DNA from: Methanococcoides sp. AM1
GTDB taxonomy: Archaea; Halobacteriota; Methanosarcinia; Methanosarcinales; Methanosarcinaceae
Direction: 5' to 3'
DNA length: 64,000 nt
Assembly (NCBI RefSeq): GCF_900774055.1
Contig: NZ_CAAGSW010000003.1
Location: 248,001-312,000, forward strand
Shown: one piece after another, positions 44,531 to 54,350 of the stretch
How positions within the stretch are numbered: the stretch's first letter is position 1
How the letters are laid out: each line of letters starts with the position of its first letter
The notes under the pieces: model-generated
Told to the model about the DNA's origin: nothing
Seen by the model: only the letters and a program-made list of their open reading frames with translations
Database searches by the model: none
Translations under genes and position numbers: made by a program

Positions 44531-45286
44531 TCATTCCTCATTTGGTATAACGATGCGGAATCCGTTTAATTCTTCTACGGTTGCTGAAACACCGTATACC
44601 TGTTCTATAGTTTCAGGCACGACTACTTCATGTCCTCCGTGAGCGAAGATCGTCCCGTCCTTCAGGAATATATACCTGTCAGCGAACCGGAGTGCAAGGT
44701 TTATGTCATGCATTGTTATGACAGCAGATACTCTGTTCGCTTTCACGACATGCCTGACCGTACGCAATATCTCCAGTTGTTTCTTAAGGTCAAGACTGCT
44801 GGTCGGTTCATCAAGTAGCAATAGCTTAGGTTCTTGAACTAGTGCTCTTGCTATTGCAACCCGTTGAAGTTCCCCGCCACTCATCTCGTTGATGTACCTG
44901 AGTGCCAGTTCTTTTAGTTCCAGCTTCATTATAATGGATTCAACGATCCTGTGGTCCTTTTCTTTAATGTTCCAGCCAATATGCGGTTTCCTTCCAAGCA
45001 GGATTGCATCATAGGCAGTGAGCCTTCCGGCTTCAGAACGTTGCGGAACGTAACCTATCCTCTTTGCGACCTCATGTTTTTCAAGGGAAAGGACCTCTTC
45101 GCCATCAACAAAGATCGTTCCTGTAGCAGGCGGATGTATTGTATTGATGCATCTGAGAAGTGTTGATTTCCCTACACCGTTTGGTCCGAGAATAGCAAGG
45201 ACTTCCCCTGGTCTTAAGTTGAAGTGGATCTGTTCGAGTACTTTTCTTGTCTTATAATTGAAGCCAAGTCCTTCTACGTTCAACAT
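44531..45286 (-). CDS. ABC importer ATP-binding protein, BtuD/FecE type
   Basis: A 251-residue ATPase of a metal-chelate or cobamide importer. Walker A GPNGVGKST (about 34-42), signature MSGGELQRVAIARAL (about 137-151), Walker B LLLLDEPTSSLD (about 156-167) and an MHDIN histidine switch. The start shares one base with the permease stop. With the permease and binding protein it forms a leftward operon. Cobamide or ferric siderophore are the usual substrates of this class. Which one is not seen here, but cobamide would fit a methylotrophic methanogen. Confidence 0.88.
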   Translation of the reverse strand: MLNVEGLGFNYKTRKVLEQIHFNLRPGEVLAILGPNGVGKSTLLRCINTIHPPATGTIFVDGEEVLSLEKHEVAKRIGYVPQRSEAGRLTAYDAILLGRKPHIGWNIKEKDHRIVESIIMKLELKELALRYINEMSGGELQRVAIARALVQEPKLLLLDEPTSSLDLKKQLEILRTVRHVVKANRVSAVITMHDINLALRFADRYIFLKDGTIFAHGGHEVVVPETIEQVYGVSATVEELNGFRIVIPNEE

Positions 45287-46377
45287 TAGTGCTGATACCC
45301 CCTGATAAGCAGGTAAAGGAATAATGGAGCACCCATAAAAGCGGTCAGTATAGCCACCGGTAGCTCGTGTGGTGCGAGCATAAGACGCGCAGCTGTATCC
45401 GCAGCAAGTAGCAGCAGTCCACCTGTAAGGCAGGATGCCGGCAGGAGAAACCTTTGCTCATCACCCACGAACTTGCGTGCAATATGCGGGCAGACCAGTC
45501 CGACAAAACCGATCACACCTAGAAAAGCAACAACAAAAGCTGTCATCAGGGATGCGACGAGCATACCCCAGAGGCGGACTTTTTCGACGTTAACGCCAAG
45601 TCCTTTGGCAGTTTCATCTCCTGCATCGATGGCATTGTAGTTCCATCGGTTAAGCAGGAAATAGATCAATGAAGGAACAGTGACGGCTGTTAGTATTCCA
45701 AGGTCTCCCCAATCGGCCCGCCCGACGTCCCCGAAGGTCCAGAAAACGACTGCTGCAAGCTGAACATCGTCTGCAAAATACTGAAGGAACATTGTGCCTG
45801 CAGTAAAAAGAGATGCCAGTGCAACCCCTGTGAGGATCATAACTTCCGGGGAGGCATTCCTGTACCTTGCGATAGTAATCAGGATGAATGTTGCTATCAT
45901 GGAGAATAAGAATGCAACTGCTGTTGTCATGTAAGGGTTGTTCAGCATGACCGCATCAGCTCCTGTACTTCTCATAGTACCGCTTCCAAGGACGATTACA
46001 GAGAATGCTGCACCGAATGCGGCGGCATGTGAGATGCCCAGTGTGTAAGGGGAACCAAGCGGGTTTCGCAGGATGGATTGGAGTGCGACACCTGCAACCG
46101 ATAATCCTATACCTGAAACAATGGCTGTCAGTGCTCTTGGAAGACGTATATTCCATATGATGGTGGAAATATTTCCAACATCGTAGCCAAGCAGTGCAGC
46201 CATAACATCTGTAAAAGATATATTTGCTGCACCTACAGCTATGGAATAGCCAAGTAACAGGAACAGAAGGATCGATGAGATTATCATAAAGGAGATCTTC
46301 TTTCTTATGTAACCTGTATATGCCAAAGGAAGTGTATCTCCCTTTAGCTCATCCATTTCACCTTCTATTAGTTCCAT
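45286..46377 (-). CDS. FecCD/BtuC family ABC permease
   Basis: A 363-residue permease with about ten spans. The N-terminal 25 residues are an unusual acidic cytoplasmic extension. Family signatures are RLPRALTAIVSGIGLSVAGV, RNPLGSPYTLGISHAA and, near the end, GVIGFVGLVCPHIARKFVG, the loop that docks the ATPase. It imports a chelate delivered by the lipoprotein encoded 48 bases upstream. Confidence 0.9.
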   Translation of the reverse strand: MELIEGEMDELKGDTLPLAYTGYIRKKISFMIISSILLFLLLGYSIAVGAANISFTDVMAALLGYDVGNISTIIWNIRLPRALTAIVSGIGLSVAGVALQSILRNPLGSPYTLGISHAAAFGAAFSVIVLGSGTMRSTGADAVMLNNPYMTTAVAFLFSMIATFILITIARYRNASPEVMILTGVALASLFTAGTMFLQYFADDVQLAAVVFWTFGDVGRADWGDLGILTAVTVPSLIYFLLNRWNYNAIDAGDETAKGLGVNVEKVRLWGMLVASLMTAFVVAFLGVIGFVGLVCPHIARKFVGDEQRFLLPASCLTGGLLLLAADTAARLMLAPHELPVAILTAFMGAPLFLYLLIRGYQH

Positions 46378-46425
46378 ATATTTCTCCGCTGAACTTTCAG
46401 GACCAGTTCTAAGTTCATTTCTCTT

Positions 46426-47544
46426 TTATTCATTCAGTTCTATCTGTCCGAATCCTGCACTAAATCCGGAGTTCATGGCTTCATAAGCCGGTTCACCAAA
46501 GAGGAATACATAGATCTCGTCTGCTTTTTCAGCAGCATCGATGTTCTGGAACCTGTCAGGATAGATCACCTCGCCTGAGTAGTAAGCGGCAGCAAGTACA
46601 GAACCATGGTTCGTGGTGTACCAGTTGTAAGGCACTACGCCATAGACTTCGCCGTTCTTTACAGCTGTCAGTGAGGTGTAGGCCGGATCAGTTTTCAGCT
46701 CATCTACTGCTGAAGGTGTCGTCTGGTATGTTGAAAGGTCAACAAAAATGATCTCCGGGTCCCATTCAATGATAGCTTCCTTTGACACATCAGCATGTTC
46801 GGTTCCAAGTGATGATGCTACATTCTTTGCATTAATAAGTTCAAATGGCGGGTAGGATGGTTCAGTTGACTGGAACCCATGTGGACCTCTGTATGCTATG
46901 CCGCCAACATAGACGGAAGCCTTTTCTTCTTCAGGGATATCCTCAGTTCTGGAACCAAGGTCTTCGATGGTCATATCGAAGAACTCAATGACCTCTTCTC
47001 CTCTTTCTTCTTTTTCCATTACTTCTGCCATGATACGCAGTGAATGGTACATATCATCGCGATAGACTCCGAGGTCTCCATAATTAAGGGCTATCACAGG
47101 GATCCCTGTCTTTGCCTGAAGTTCATCTGCATCATCAGCTGACTGCACGTATGTCCAGAAGATCACATCAGGATCAACGGCAACGATCTTTTCGGGGTCA
47201 GTGTTTCCCCTGTATTCGCCTATCAGGGGCATGTTCTGGAATTGAGGATTAGCAATAGCATAGGGTCTTCTATTTTCATCTTTTCTCAATTCAATGTCTT
47301 CAACACCAACGACTTTATCCTGAGCACCAAGATAGCAAATATATCTTAGCGCACCGGGTCCCTGGCAGATGATTTTTTCAGGAGCCACAGGGACCGTTAC
47401 TTCTCTTCCAAGACCATCGGTAATGGTTTGCATTTCTACATTATTTACTGCCGACTTCCCGGAACTGGAAACACAACCAGAACCTATGCAGGACAGTATC
47501 ACGAGGAGGATAATTAGTATTCCACTATATGTTTTTAATTTCAT
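46426..47544 (-). CDS. ABC importer substrate-binding lipoprotein, BtuF/FhuD type
   Basis: A 372-residue binding protein of the PeripBP_2 fold. The ATG chosen has GGTGGTG eight bases upstream and gives a signal peptide with the lipobox CIGSGC; an upstream ATG would add 18 residues. The two lobes (about 55-190 and 215-360) have the usual VVGVEDI and PEIIFVDLS strands; the segment YRGPHGFQST is common in archaeal members. It captures the metal chelate or cobamide outside the membrane. It starts the operon. Confidence 0.87.
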   Translation of the reverse strand: MKLKTYSGILIILLVILSCIGSGCVSSSGKSAVNNVEMQTITDGLGREVTVPVAPEKIICQGPGALRYICYLGAQDKVVGVEDIELRKDENRRPYAIANPQFQNMPLIGEYRGNTDPEKIVAVDPDVIFWTYVQSADDADELQAKTGIPVIALNYGDLGVYRDDMYHSLRIMAEVMEKEERGEEVIEFFDMTIEDLGSRTEDIPEEEKASVYVGGIAYRGPHGFQSTEPSYPPFELINAKNVASSLGTEHADVSKEAIIEWDPEIIFVDLSTYQTTPSAVDELKTDPAYTSLTAVKNGEVYGVVPYNWYTTNHGSVLAAAYYSGEVIYPDRFQNIDAAEKADEIYVFLFGEPAYEAMNSGFSAGFGQIELNE

Positions 47545-47879
47545 TCTGTTAGCACCACCGTATGCGATGTTACAAATATTATTCATGCACAGGCCCAAAG
47601 TTTTCGATCTATTTGCAGATATGGCTGCAATTTTTGTCGTTCATGGCTCTATTTATATGATGATTTGTAACAATTCCATGCTATGTTCTAAAATATTTGG
47701 CATATTTATTACTACGAATTTTAATATTTTTAATAATAAATAGCATGTAACTTAAACTTTATGTTAATAGTGTTAACAATGTAAAAATTTGTTAAAAAAT
47801 GAGTATTTTTCAACCCACATTGATTCAAAGGTATCCCCAATCGCATACTTTTTAACATGCTATGTCCTTCTACTAATTA
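47545..47879. promoter_or_regulatory. Divergent promoter region between importer and MarC genes
   Basis: An AT-rich gap serving both directions. TGTTAA-TAGTG-TTAACA (47762-47778) is a perfect inverted repeat of the size of a dimeric repressor site. TAATATTTTTAATAATAAAT near 47722 can act as TATA region. MarC has no ribosome site and may be leaderless. No gene is seen. Confidence 0.4.
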
Positions 47880-48524
47880 ATGGACCTTATAGGGTATTTT
47901 ATCTATTCTTTTATGACTCTATTTATTATTGTAAGCCCTATTACCGGAGTCATTACTTTTATAACGCTGACCAATGGTCTCTCTCTTGATGCAAAGAACG
48001 TGATCGCAAAGAAATCTGTTATGCTGGCATTTGTTATTGCCATATTCTTTATTTTCACGGGAAATATTATTCTTGATATTCTTGGGATCAGCCTTGATTC
48101 ACTGAAAGTTGCAGGTGGACTCTTACTTTTTACGATAGCTTTTGATATGATGCAGGCCAAGATCTCAAGAGAAAGCATTACTGACAAAGAGATAGATGCA
48201 TCTGCTGATCGTGAAGATATCTGGATCTTCCCCATCGCAATGCCAATTCTCACAGGTCCTGCTACAATAACAACAGTTATTATTCTTACAGAAACCGCTG
48301 AAGTGGTTCAGCAAAAATTGCTCGTAATACTTGCAACAGTTATTACATATTCAATAGCCATGGTAACATTTCTCTTTTCGAGAAGAATACACAAAAAAAT
48401 GGGATATAATGGAATGCTGGTACTTACCAGACTATTTGGTCTGTTCCTGGGTGCGATCTCAGTAACTATGATAGCAAGTGGTATCTGGGGAATTTACATT
48501 GGAATGGTGGGATTGCCTACTTAA
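47880..48524 (+). CDS. MarC family membrane protein
   Basis: A 214-residue protein of six spans, with VSPITGVITFITLTNGLS near the N-terminus and the conserved FPIAMPILTGPATITTVIIL in the middle. The family is widespread; despite the name it is not a proven multiple-antibiotic-resistance protein, and its role is unknown. There is no clear ribosome site before the ATG. Confidence 0.88.
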   Translation: MDLIGYFIYSFMTLFIIVSPITGVITFITLTNGLSLDAKNVIAKKSVMLAFVIAIFFIFTGNIILDILGISLDSLKVAGGLLLFTIAFDMMQAKISRESITDKEIDASADREDIWIFPIAMPILTGPATITTVIILTETAEVVQQKLLVILATVITYSIAMVTFLFSRRIHKKMGYNGMLVLTRLFGLFLGAISVTMIASGIWGIYIGMVGLPT

Positions 48525-48543
48525 ATCCAGACGAAATACATCT

Positions 48544-49608
48544 TCATATCCATTTCAGTTTTCTGAAATAAGTGAGCATCACAAGAGATACGGATATCAT
48601 TAGTGCCCAGACCGCAGGATATCCCAAATGCCATTTCAGCTCTGGCATATATTCAAAGTTCATCCCATATATTCCTGCGATGAACGTGAGGGGAATAAAG
48701 ATGGTCGCTATGATGGTAAGTACTTTCATTATCTCGTTCATTTTGTTGCTTGCAGTAGAAAGGTAAAGATCGAGCATCGTGGAGAGGATATCTCGATATG
48801 ATTCAATTGTATCCATTACCTGAATTATGTGATCATAGACATCTTTAAGGAAAATTGATGTTGACTCTTTGATAAAAGGTGACTCTTCTCTTTGTAAACT
48901 GCTTATAACTTCCCTTAAAGGCCAGACGAATTTCCTTAAAAAGATCACTTCTTTCTTTAAGCGATGGATCTTCTCAAGAGTTTTTGGTGTAGGGTCATCA
49001 AGGAGTTCGTCATCAAGTGATTCTATATTTTCACCTATTTTCTCAAGCATAACAAAATAGTTGTCAACTATAGAATCCAGGAGTGCATAAGTCAGATAAT
49101 CAGGACCTTGTTTTCGGATCCGACCCTTTGATGATCTTATTCGATCTCTTACCGGATCGAAAGTATCCCCCATAATTTCCTGGAACGAAATTACAAAATT
49201 TGACCCGAGGATAATACTGACCTGCTCAGCTATGATCTCCTCTTTGTCCTTATCATATTGTAACATCTTCAGAACTATATACATATAGGAATCGAAAAAT
49301 TCTACTTTAGGTCGTTGATCAGTGTGGACAATGTCTTCAAGTACAAGGGGATGTATACCAAAGTTAGTACCTATCTTTTCGATCAGGTCGACATGATGTA
49401 CTCCGTAAATATTGATCCAGGAAACATTTTCACTATCTTTAAATGGATATGCTTCCTCGATATTTTCTGCTACCAGTTCCTGAAAATCATCTGCATTGTA
49501 ATCAATAACAGTTATTTTTGGCTCTGTTAGCTGTTTTTTCCCAATATGAATCAGTGTTCCGGGAGCAACGCCTACTTTTCTGGAACCCGCATGAACCATT
49601 TTACTCAT
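48544..49608 (-). CDS. corA: CorA family magnesium channel
   Basis: A 354-residue channel. The long cytoplasmic domain (about 1-290) ends in the stalk helix; two C-terminal spans follow, with the YGMNF selectivity motif between them (residues about 319-323) and a short basic tail FRKLKWI. CorA forms homopentamers that admit magnesium or cobalt. The first 35 residues are a loosely conserved extension. It converges with MarC, ending 19 bases from its stop, and is a single gene. Confidence 0.9.
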   Translation of the reverse strand: MSKMVHAGSRKVGVAPGTLIHIGKKQLTEPKITVIDYNADDFQELVAENIEEAYPFKDSENVSWINIYGVHHVDLIEKIGTNFGIHPLVLEDIVHTDQRPKVEFFDSYMYIVLKMLQYDKDKEEIIAEQVSIILGSNFVISFQEIMGDTFDPVRDRIRSSKGRIRKQGPDYLTYALLDSIVDNYFVMLEKIGENIESLDDELLDDPTPKTLEKIHRLKKEVIFLRKFVWPLREVISSLQREESPFIKESTSIFLKDVYDHIIQVMDTIESYRDILSTMLDLYLSTASNKMNEIMKVLTIIATIFIPLTFIAGIYGMNFEYMPELKWHLGYPAVWALMISVSLVMLTYFRKLKWI

Positions 49609-49689
49609 AATATCCCATTATATAATATTCGTCAATGCCTTTTATTTCTATTCATACGTCCATATGGAGCTAGTGCGACTATAATGTGA

Positions 49690-49742
49690 ATTAAAAAAGA
49701 TCTGTCTAAAAGCTCAAAAAGTAAAAAAAGAAAGTGGAAAAT
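49690..49742 (-). terminator. T-rich terminator
   Basis: On the leftward transcript after the TM-helix-repeat gene there are three T-runs of five to seven within 50 bases, without a clear hairpin. Confidence 0.5.
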
Positions 49743-50663
49743 TCATTTCTTCTCTTTGGCATATGCCACAAGAGCTTCTTTGATACCCCACTTGAAAGCT
49801 ACGACAACAGCGATTCCCCATGCCAGTGGTCCTATCAGCAGATAGAAGATACTAGTATCTATGAGCATTGTATCAAGTGCCAGTAAGATCAGTATCAGTG
49901 CAAGGAATCCCTTGAGTAGTGGGATCCAAACATTGGTTCCTTCTACTTCCATTCCTTCCATAATACCTCTTAGGTAATCTGTAAGGAAATCAATTACTAA
50001 TAGGCCAACTACAAGTATCAGAACTCCTGCAAATACATTTGGTATGTAATCGAGGATCCCTGTCAGGAAATTAGATATAACATCCAGTCCCAGAATATTA
50101 GAAGCTGCCAGGATGAAGATAAGATATCCGAAAATTTTGACAATACCTGCAATTATACCTGAAGTTGTCAATCCAGATGCTTCAAGACCTTTCCCAATAC
50201 CACTCTTACCGATCGTATCATCAACACCTGATGCCATGATGATCGTCTTTATCAGTCCGGCCAGAAAATCAACAACAAGCAGTCCAATGATAAGGGTTAT
50301 CAATGCCGATACTATAAGGGGCAGGAATAAGATTATCTGAGTGATAAAATCTGCCACGATCTGTATTTTTAGCAGATCGATAATGATCACAGCGAATATG
50401 ATGTAGATGAACCATCTGATTATTGCATCAAACGTTTCAACTGTGGTCGTTCCGGTTTTTTGTATCATGCCACCTAAAGCTGTCTTATCAATAAGATCAT
50501 CCAGGCCTACCTTATCAAGGATCTTTGAACCGATCTTTCCAAGTGCTTTTCCGACAATCTTTCCTACTATCAGTAACACTATGACAGCAATAAGTGTTGG
50601 AATAAAAGCAATGAATTGATCCACCATTCCGTATAAACTTTCAAGTATAGGTGATTCTGCCAT
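49743..50663 (-). CDS. TM-helix-repeat (mechanosensitive channel-like) membrane protein
   Basis: A 306-residue protein with six to seven spans. It contains two repeats of the conserved TM-helix domain: FIPTLIAVIVLLIVGKIVGKALG-type near the N-terminus and IPNVFAGVLILVVGLLVIDFL-type in the second half, each followed by a glycine-rich cytoplasmic linker (TTSGIIAGIVKIFG). This domain precedes the pore in some MscS channels, but no MscS beta domain is present. It may be a small mechanosensitive channel or osmotic-response protein. Single gene. Confidence 0.75.
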   Translation of the reverse strand: MAESPILESLYGMVDQFIAFIPTLIAVIVLLIVGKIVGKALGKIGSKILDKVGLDDLIDKTALGGMIQKTGTTTVETFDAIIRWFIYIIFAVIIIDLLKIQIVADFITQIILFLPLIVSALITLIIGLLVVDFLAGLIKTIIMASGVDDTIGKSGIGKGLEASGLTTSGIIAGIVKIFGYLIFILAASNILGLDVISNFLTGILDYIPNVFAGVLILVVGLLVIDFLTDYLRGIMEGMEVEGTNVWIPLLKGFLALILILLALDTMLIDTSIFYLLIGPLAWGIAVVVAFKWGIKEALVAYAKEKK

Positions 50664-51081
50664 TATATATACCCCCGTATATTATTTTTGAAGAATAAAT
50701 GTCCAAAATTTAGACGCACAAAAAAATTTCTTCATAATTTAATCTGGTAATTATCTATTTAAACCTTTTGAAAAAAACAAATCTGTAACAATTCTCTTTC
50801 TGAATAAATCAATAACTATATTGACTAATAACTAAATTAATTAATTAATTAATAGTTTGGTGTAAGAAGCTGACCATCCTTTATTTTTCTCTTTTTTCCT
50901 TTATCCGTATATGCTAACTCTTAAATAAATAGCAACCCAATATTTCCATAGAATTATTGCACTAATGATGTACCAATATTGCAGTGTATTATTGTAACAT
51001 GAATCCTCTGCTTATATTGCGATGTTGAAATCTCATTAAGACGTGCTGACAACCTACTTGTGATCCTTTAGAGGTGAATTT
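50664..51081 (+). other. AT-rich gap with a TTAA tandem and promoter of the MacB-like operon
   Basis: No gene is seen. A palindromic block of ATTA repeats bounded by AACTA and TAGTT spans 50830-50857. Further TATA-like sequence lies at about 50920-50960. The long distance to the first gene suggests a long leader. Confidence 0.4.
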
Positions 51082-51804
51082 TTGGAAACAACCCCAAATA
51101 CGGATATTGATGATCCTGCTGTTGTAAAGGCTACTGATGTCTGTCGTGATTACCAGGTAGGTGAGATGACAATCCCTGTTCTTAAAAATGTGAACATGGT
51201 TGTTGAAAAAGGAGAATTTGTCGCTATAATGGGTCCGTCGGGTTCTGGTAAAAGTACACTTATGAACCTGATAGGTTGTCTGGACCGCCCTACCTGTGGT
51301 ACTGTCCTTCTTATGGGAAAAAATATAAACAGTATCTCTGACAACGAACTGGCAAAGCTTCGGGGGCTTGAAATTGGTTTTGTGTTCCAGAGCTTCAACC
51401 TTGTTCCAAGGCTTACTGCTCTTGAGAATGTGGAACTTCCCACTTATGCCAATAGCAGGCCCGGTGTTGATAATCGAAAATATGCAAAGGAGCTTCTGGA
51501 ACTGGTGGGGCTGGAAGACAGAATGAATTACCGTCCAACTGAACTTTCAGGAGGTCAATCCCAGAGAGTTGCTGTTGCACGCGCTTTGATCAATGATCCA
51601 TCGCTTATCCTTGCTGATGAGCCTACCGGGAACCTCGATTCCAAAACAGGTAAGGAGATCATGGAACTGTTCACTGATCTCAATAATAAGGGACGTACGA
51701 TCATAATGATAACGCATGATCCGAATCTTGCAAAAAAATATGCTGACCGGGTGGTATACCTGAAAGATGGGTATATCGAAGACCGTAATGATGTTGCTAA
51801 CTAA
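51082..51804 (+). CDS. MacB/LolD-type ABC exporter ATP-binding protein
   Basis: A 240-residue ATPase. The TTG start is supported by GAGGTGA six bases upstream. Walker A GPSGSGKST (about 52-60), the LolD/MacB-type loop RLTALENVELP, signature LSGGQSQRVAVARAL (about 156-170), Walker B LILADEPTGNLD (about 176-187) and MITHD follow. This subfamily powers type VII ABC systems, which move substrates by mechanical coupling and do not form a simple channel. It is the first gene of a four-gene operon. Confidence 0.9.
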   Translation: METTPNTDIDDPAVVKATDVCRDYQVGEMTIPVLKNVNMVVEKGEFVAIMGPSGSGKSTLMNLIGCLDRPTCGTVLLMGKNINSISDNELAKLRGLEIGFVFQSFNLVPRLTALENVELPTYANSRPGVDNRKYAKELLELVGLEDRMNYRPTELSGGQSQRVAVARALINDPSLILADEPTGNLDSKTGKEIMELFTDLNNKGRTIIMITHDPNLAKKYADRVVYLKDGYIEDRNDVAN

Positions 51805-51844
51805 AAATATGGTGGATTTAATTGATAGAAGGGTGGAGTATATT

Positions 51845-53092
51845 ATGATGAATTATAAAAGACCAATAGGGATCCTTGTATTGTTGATATTGCTTTTCGT
51901 TGTTGCAGGTCCCATAATTGCTGGTGCAGCATCTTCCAGCAGTACATTAAGGGTGGACCTGCTGAGGTATGATCCTTATCCTGCAGAAATAGGTTCTTAT
52001 GTAGATGTGTGGATCAAAGTTGAGAATTTTGCATCCGGGACCGCTGAGGACGTTTCAATAAAGATCGAACCAGAGTATCCCTTTTCACTGGATTCAGAGA
52101 ATAATGCCATCAAGAATTTTGGCATCTTACCTCCTGACAGGACTGCTATCCATGAGTATCGTCTTTATGTGGATGATGGTGCAAAGGCAGGTGCAGGAAG
52201 TTTTGACATCCTGTATCGTGCAAGTGACGAATCTTCCTGGCAAAAGACCAGTTTTGATATCAAAGTAGGCTCCACCACTTTTGATAGCAAGGGTACAGTA
52301 GGCCTCTCAAACGTGATCTCCTCTCCTGAGGTATTTATGCCGGGGGATGAAGGAAGTGTAAGCTTTACCCTGACAAATACTGCCCAGCAGAGTACGATCG
52401 TTATCGATGATGAAAGCTATGATACGTATGCAAGGGTGCAGTCAGCAACACTTATGGGTACTGATATGATCACAGTGACCAGCCAGCCGTATGAAGGTAA
52501 GGGTGTACTAGGTCCCGGGGATTTTGTACAGGTTACCTATAACATCAAGGTTAGTGATTCGATGGAGGATGGTACTTATTTCCTTGATCTTGTCATGATA
52601 GGCAACTCACATTCATTTAATAATAACTGGATGGTGCCCGTTGTTGTAGATTCCTCTGCTGTGAGGGTAATTCCTTCCATGCCGCTTGTCCTGGAGAATG
52701 GAAAGGCAGACCTTGAATTCGATGTTGCGAATATCCATCCGAACGCACTGTCCTCTGTGCTGGTAAAACTTGAAGCAGATGGTGTGAAATTCCTCCCGCA
52801 GGAATATTTCGTGGGATCCATGGACCCTGATGAACTGTTCACCATTGAGATCGAAGCGCAGGCAGATGATCCTGATAAGACCGGTCCGGTAAACCTTACC
52901 ATCTACACGGATTACAGGAACGGTTTGAACGAGCACAACGAAGTCATTGGAACAGATGTTCTTACATTGGAACATGTAGAGGAAGACGGTAACAATACTG
53001 CACTTGCGATCCTGTTGATCGGGGGTATCATTGTAGCTGTTGCTTACTACATGTACAGGAAAAAAGGCCTAAGGATATCTATGGACCGCTGA
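51845..53092 (+). CDS. COG1361-like secreted protein linked to the MacB-like transporter
   Basis: A 415-residue exported protein anchored by a C-terminal span. The ATG has GGGTGGAG six bases upstream, then a signal peptide (about 1-30). Residues about 40-370 carry three to four Ig-like or CARDB-like domains (VDVWIKVENFASGTAEDV, VSFTLTNTAQQ, LEFDVANIHPNALSSV) as in COG1361 S-layer-type proteins. The last 30 residues are a membrane span and a short basic tail. Between ATPase and permeases, it takes the place of MacA and may catch or hold the exported substrate at the outer face. Confidence 0.75.
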   Translation: MMNYKRPIGILVLLILLFVVAGPIIAGAASSSSTLRVDLLRYDPYPAEIGSYVDVWIKVENFASGTAEDVSIKIEPEYPFSLDSENNAIKNFGILPPDRTAIHEYRLYVDDGAKAGAGSFDILYRASDESSWQKTSFDIKVGSTTFDSKGTVGLSNVISSPEVFMPGDEGSVSFTLTNTAQQSTIVIDDESYDTYARVQSATLMGTDMITVTSQPYEGKGVLGPGDFVQVTYNIKVSDSMEDGTYFLDLVMIGNSHSFNNNWMVPVVVDSSAVRVIPSMPLVLENGKADLEFDVANIHPNALSSVLVKLEADGVKFLPQEYFVGSMDPDELFTIEIEAQADDPDKTGPVNLTIYTDYRNGLNEHNEVIGTDVLTLEHVEEDGNNTALAILLIGGIIVAVAYYMYRKKGLRISMDR

Positions 53093-53096
53093 AACA

Positions 53097-54311
53097 ATGG
53101 TAAATCTCTCACAGGCGACGAAGATCGCACTTGGTAGCATACGTAGTGCTAAGATGCGCTCTGCTTTGACAACGCTTGGTATTGTTATAGGTGTAGCTGC
53201 TGTTATTGTGAACATCTCGATGGGTGTGGGATTTAGCCAGAGCTTTGAAGATAACATTGGAGCTGTGGGGTCAAATTTCATCATTATTTACACGCAAAAG
53301 AGCAATGTTCTCAATGATAACCAACTTGAGGTCGTGAGGAACACAGCAGGCGTTGAGGCGCTATCTCCTGTCAATGGACAAATTGGTACTGTCACATATC
53401 AATCTTCGGGCAGGAGTACCACAATAAATGGTGTCCGTTCAGAATATGAAGAAGTCGGGAATATCTTAATGGAAAAAGGCCAGTTCCTCACCGATCAGGA
53501 CCAATACGTTGCTGTGATAGGTTCGGATATAGCGTATGACAAATTTGAAAGGAACCTTTCTGTCAAGAACTCCATTAATATTTCCATCAATAATATCGAT
53601 GGTACTGTGAGCACACGTAAATTCACAGTGAAAGGTATCATCCAGGACCCTGAGGGAACTTATATTGCTCCTGAGCTTGATCCAAGATTTAGGGTATTTA
53701 TCCCCCTGGATGTGATGCAGGAGATGCAGGGTGTAACTGATATTGGTTTCTTTTTTGTAAAAGCTGAGAGCCTTGAGGTACTTGAAGCAACTACTGATGA
53801 GATCGATGAGAACCTTGCAAGGTCTGTTGGTGTCCCCAGTCGTGATCTCGATAATGAGGATGCAAAACCCTATGTGATCTTCAGCCAGCAGGACATCCTT
53901 GAGCAGCTCAACCAGATCTCCACTGCACTCACATCGATCCTGACCGCGATCGCATTGATAGCCCTTCTTGTTGGTTCTATTGGTATCACGAACATCATGC
54001 TCGTGACAGTTACTGAAAGGACAAAAGAGATCGGTATCCTTAAGTCCCTGGGATATACTTACAGGGATATTCTGACGATCTTTGTTGTGGAATCAGCTAT
54101 CATTGGCTTCTTAGGCGGCATCTTTGGTGTTATCCTCGGAGTTATAGGCTCTTACATTGTGAACCAGTACCTTGATGTACCGTTCGTCTTCCCGATATCC
54201 CTTGTCTTCCTGGGATTTAGTATCGCACTCTTTGTAGGGGTCGTATCAGGAGTCTATCCTGCCAATAAAGCAGCTAGAATGGATCCGGGGGAGTCGTTGA
54301 GATATGAGTGA
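53097..54311 (+). CDS. MacB/FtsX-type ABC permease 1
   Basis: A 404-residue permease with the usual four-span plan: one N-terminal span after MRSALTTLGIVIGVAAVIV, a large outer MacB_PCD domain (about 45-270), then three spans (about 285-310, 335-360, 370-390). VTERTKEIGILKSLGYTYRDI is the family's coupling region. The gene begins four bases after the secreted protein gene. It forms a pair with the next gene, of equal length. Confidence 0.88.
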   Translation: MVNLSQATKIALGSIRSAKMRSALTTLGIVIGVAAVIVNISMGVGFSQSFEDNIGAVGSNFIIIYTQKSNVLNDNQLEVVRNTAGVEALSPVNGQIGTVTYQSSGRSTTINGVRSEYEEVGNILMEKGQFLTDQDQYVAVIGSDIAYDKFERNLSVKNSINISINNIDGTVSTRKFTVKGIIQDPEGTYIAPELDPRFRVFIPLDVMQEMQGVTDIGFFFVKAESLEVLEATTDEIDENLARSVGVPSRDLDNEDAKPYVIFSQQDILEQLNQISTALTSILTAIALIALLVGSIGITNIMLVTVTERTKEIGILKSLGYTYRDILTIFVVESAIIGFLGGIFGVILGVIGSYIVNQYLDVPFVFPISLVFLGFSIALFVGVVSGVYPANKAARMDPGESLRYE

Positions 54312-54350
54312 TGATATCTGTAATGGTATGAGCAAAAGAGGTGTTCCCGG

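Noticed and set aside
50830-50857. ATTA palindromic block as replication origin
   Set aside because: No Orc1/Cdc6 gene or origin recognition boxes nearby; the block is a short simple repeat.
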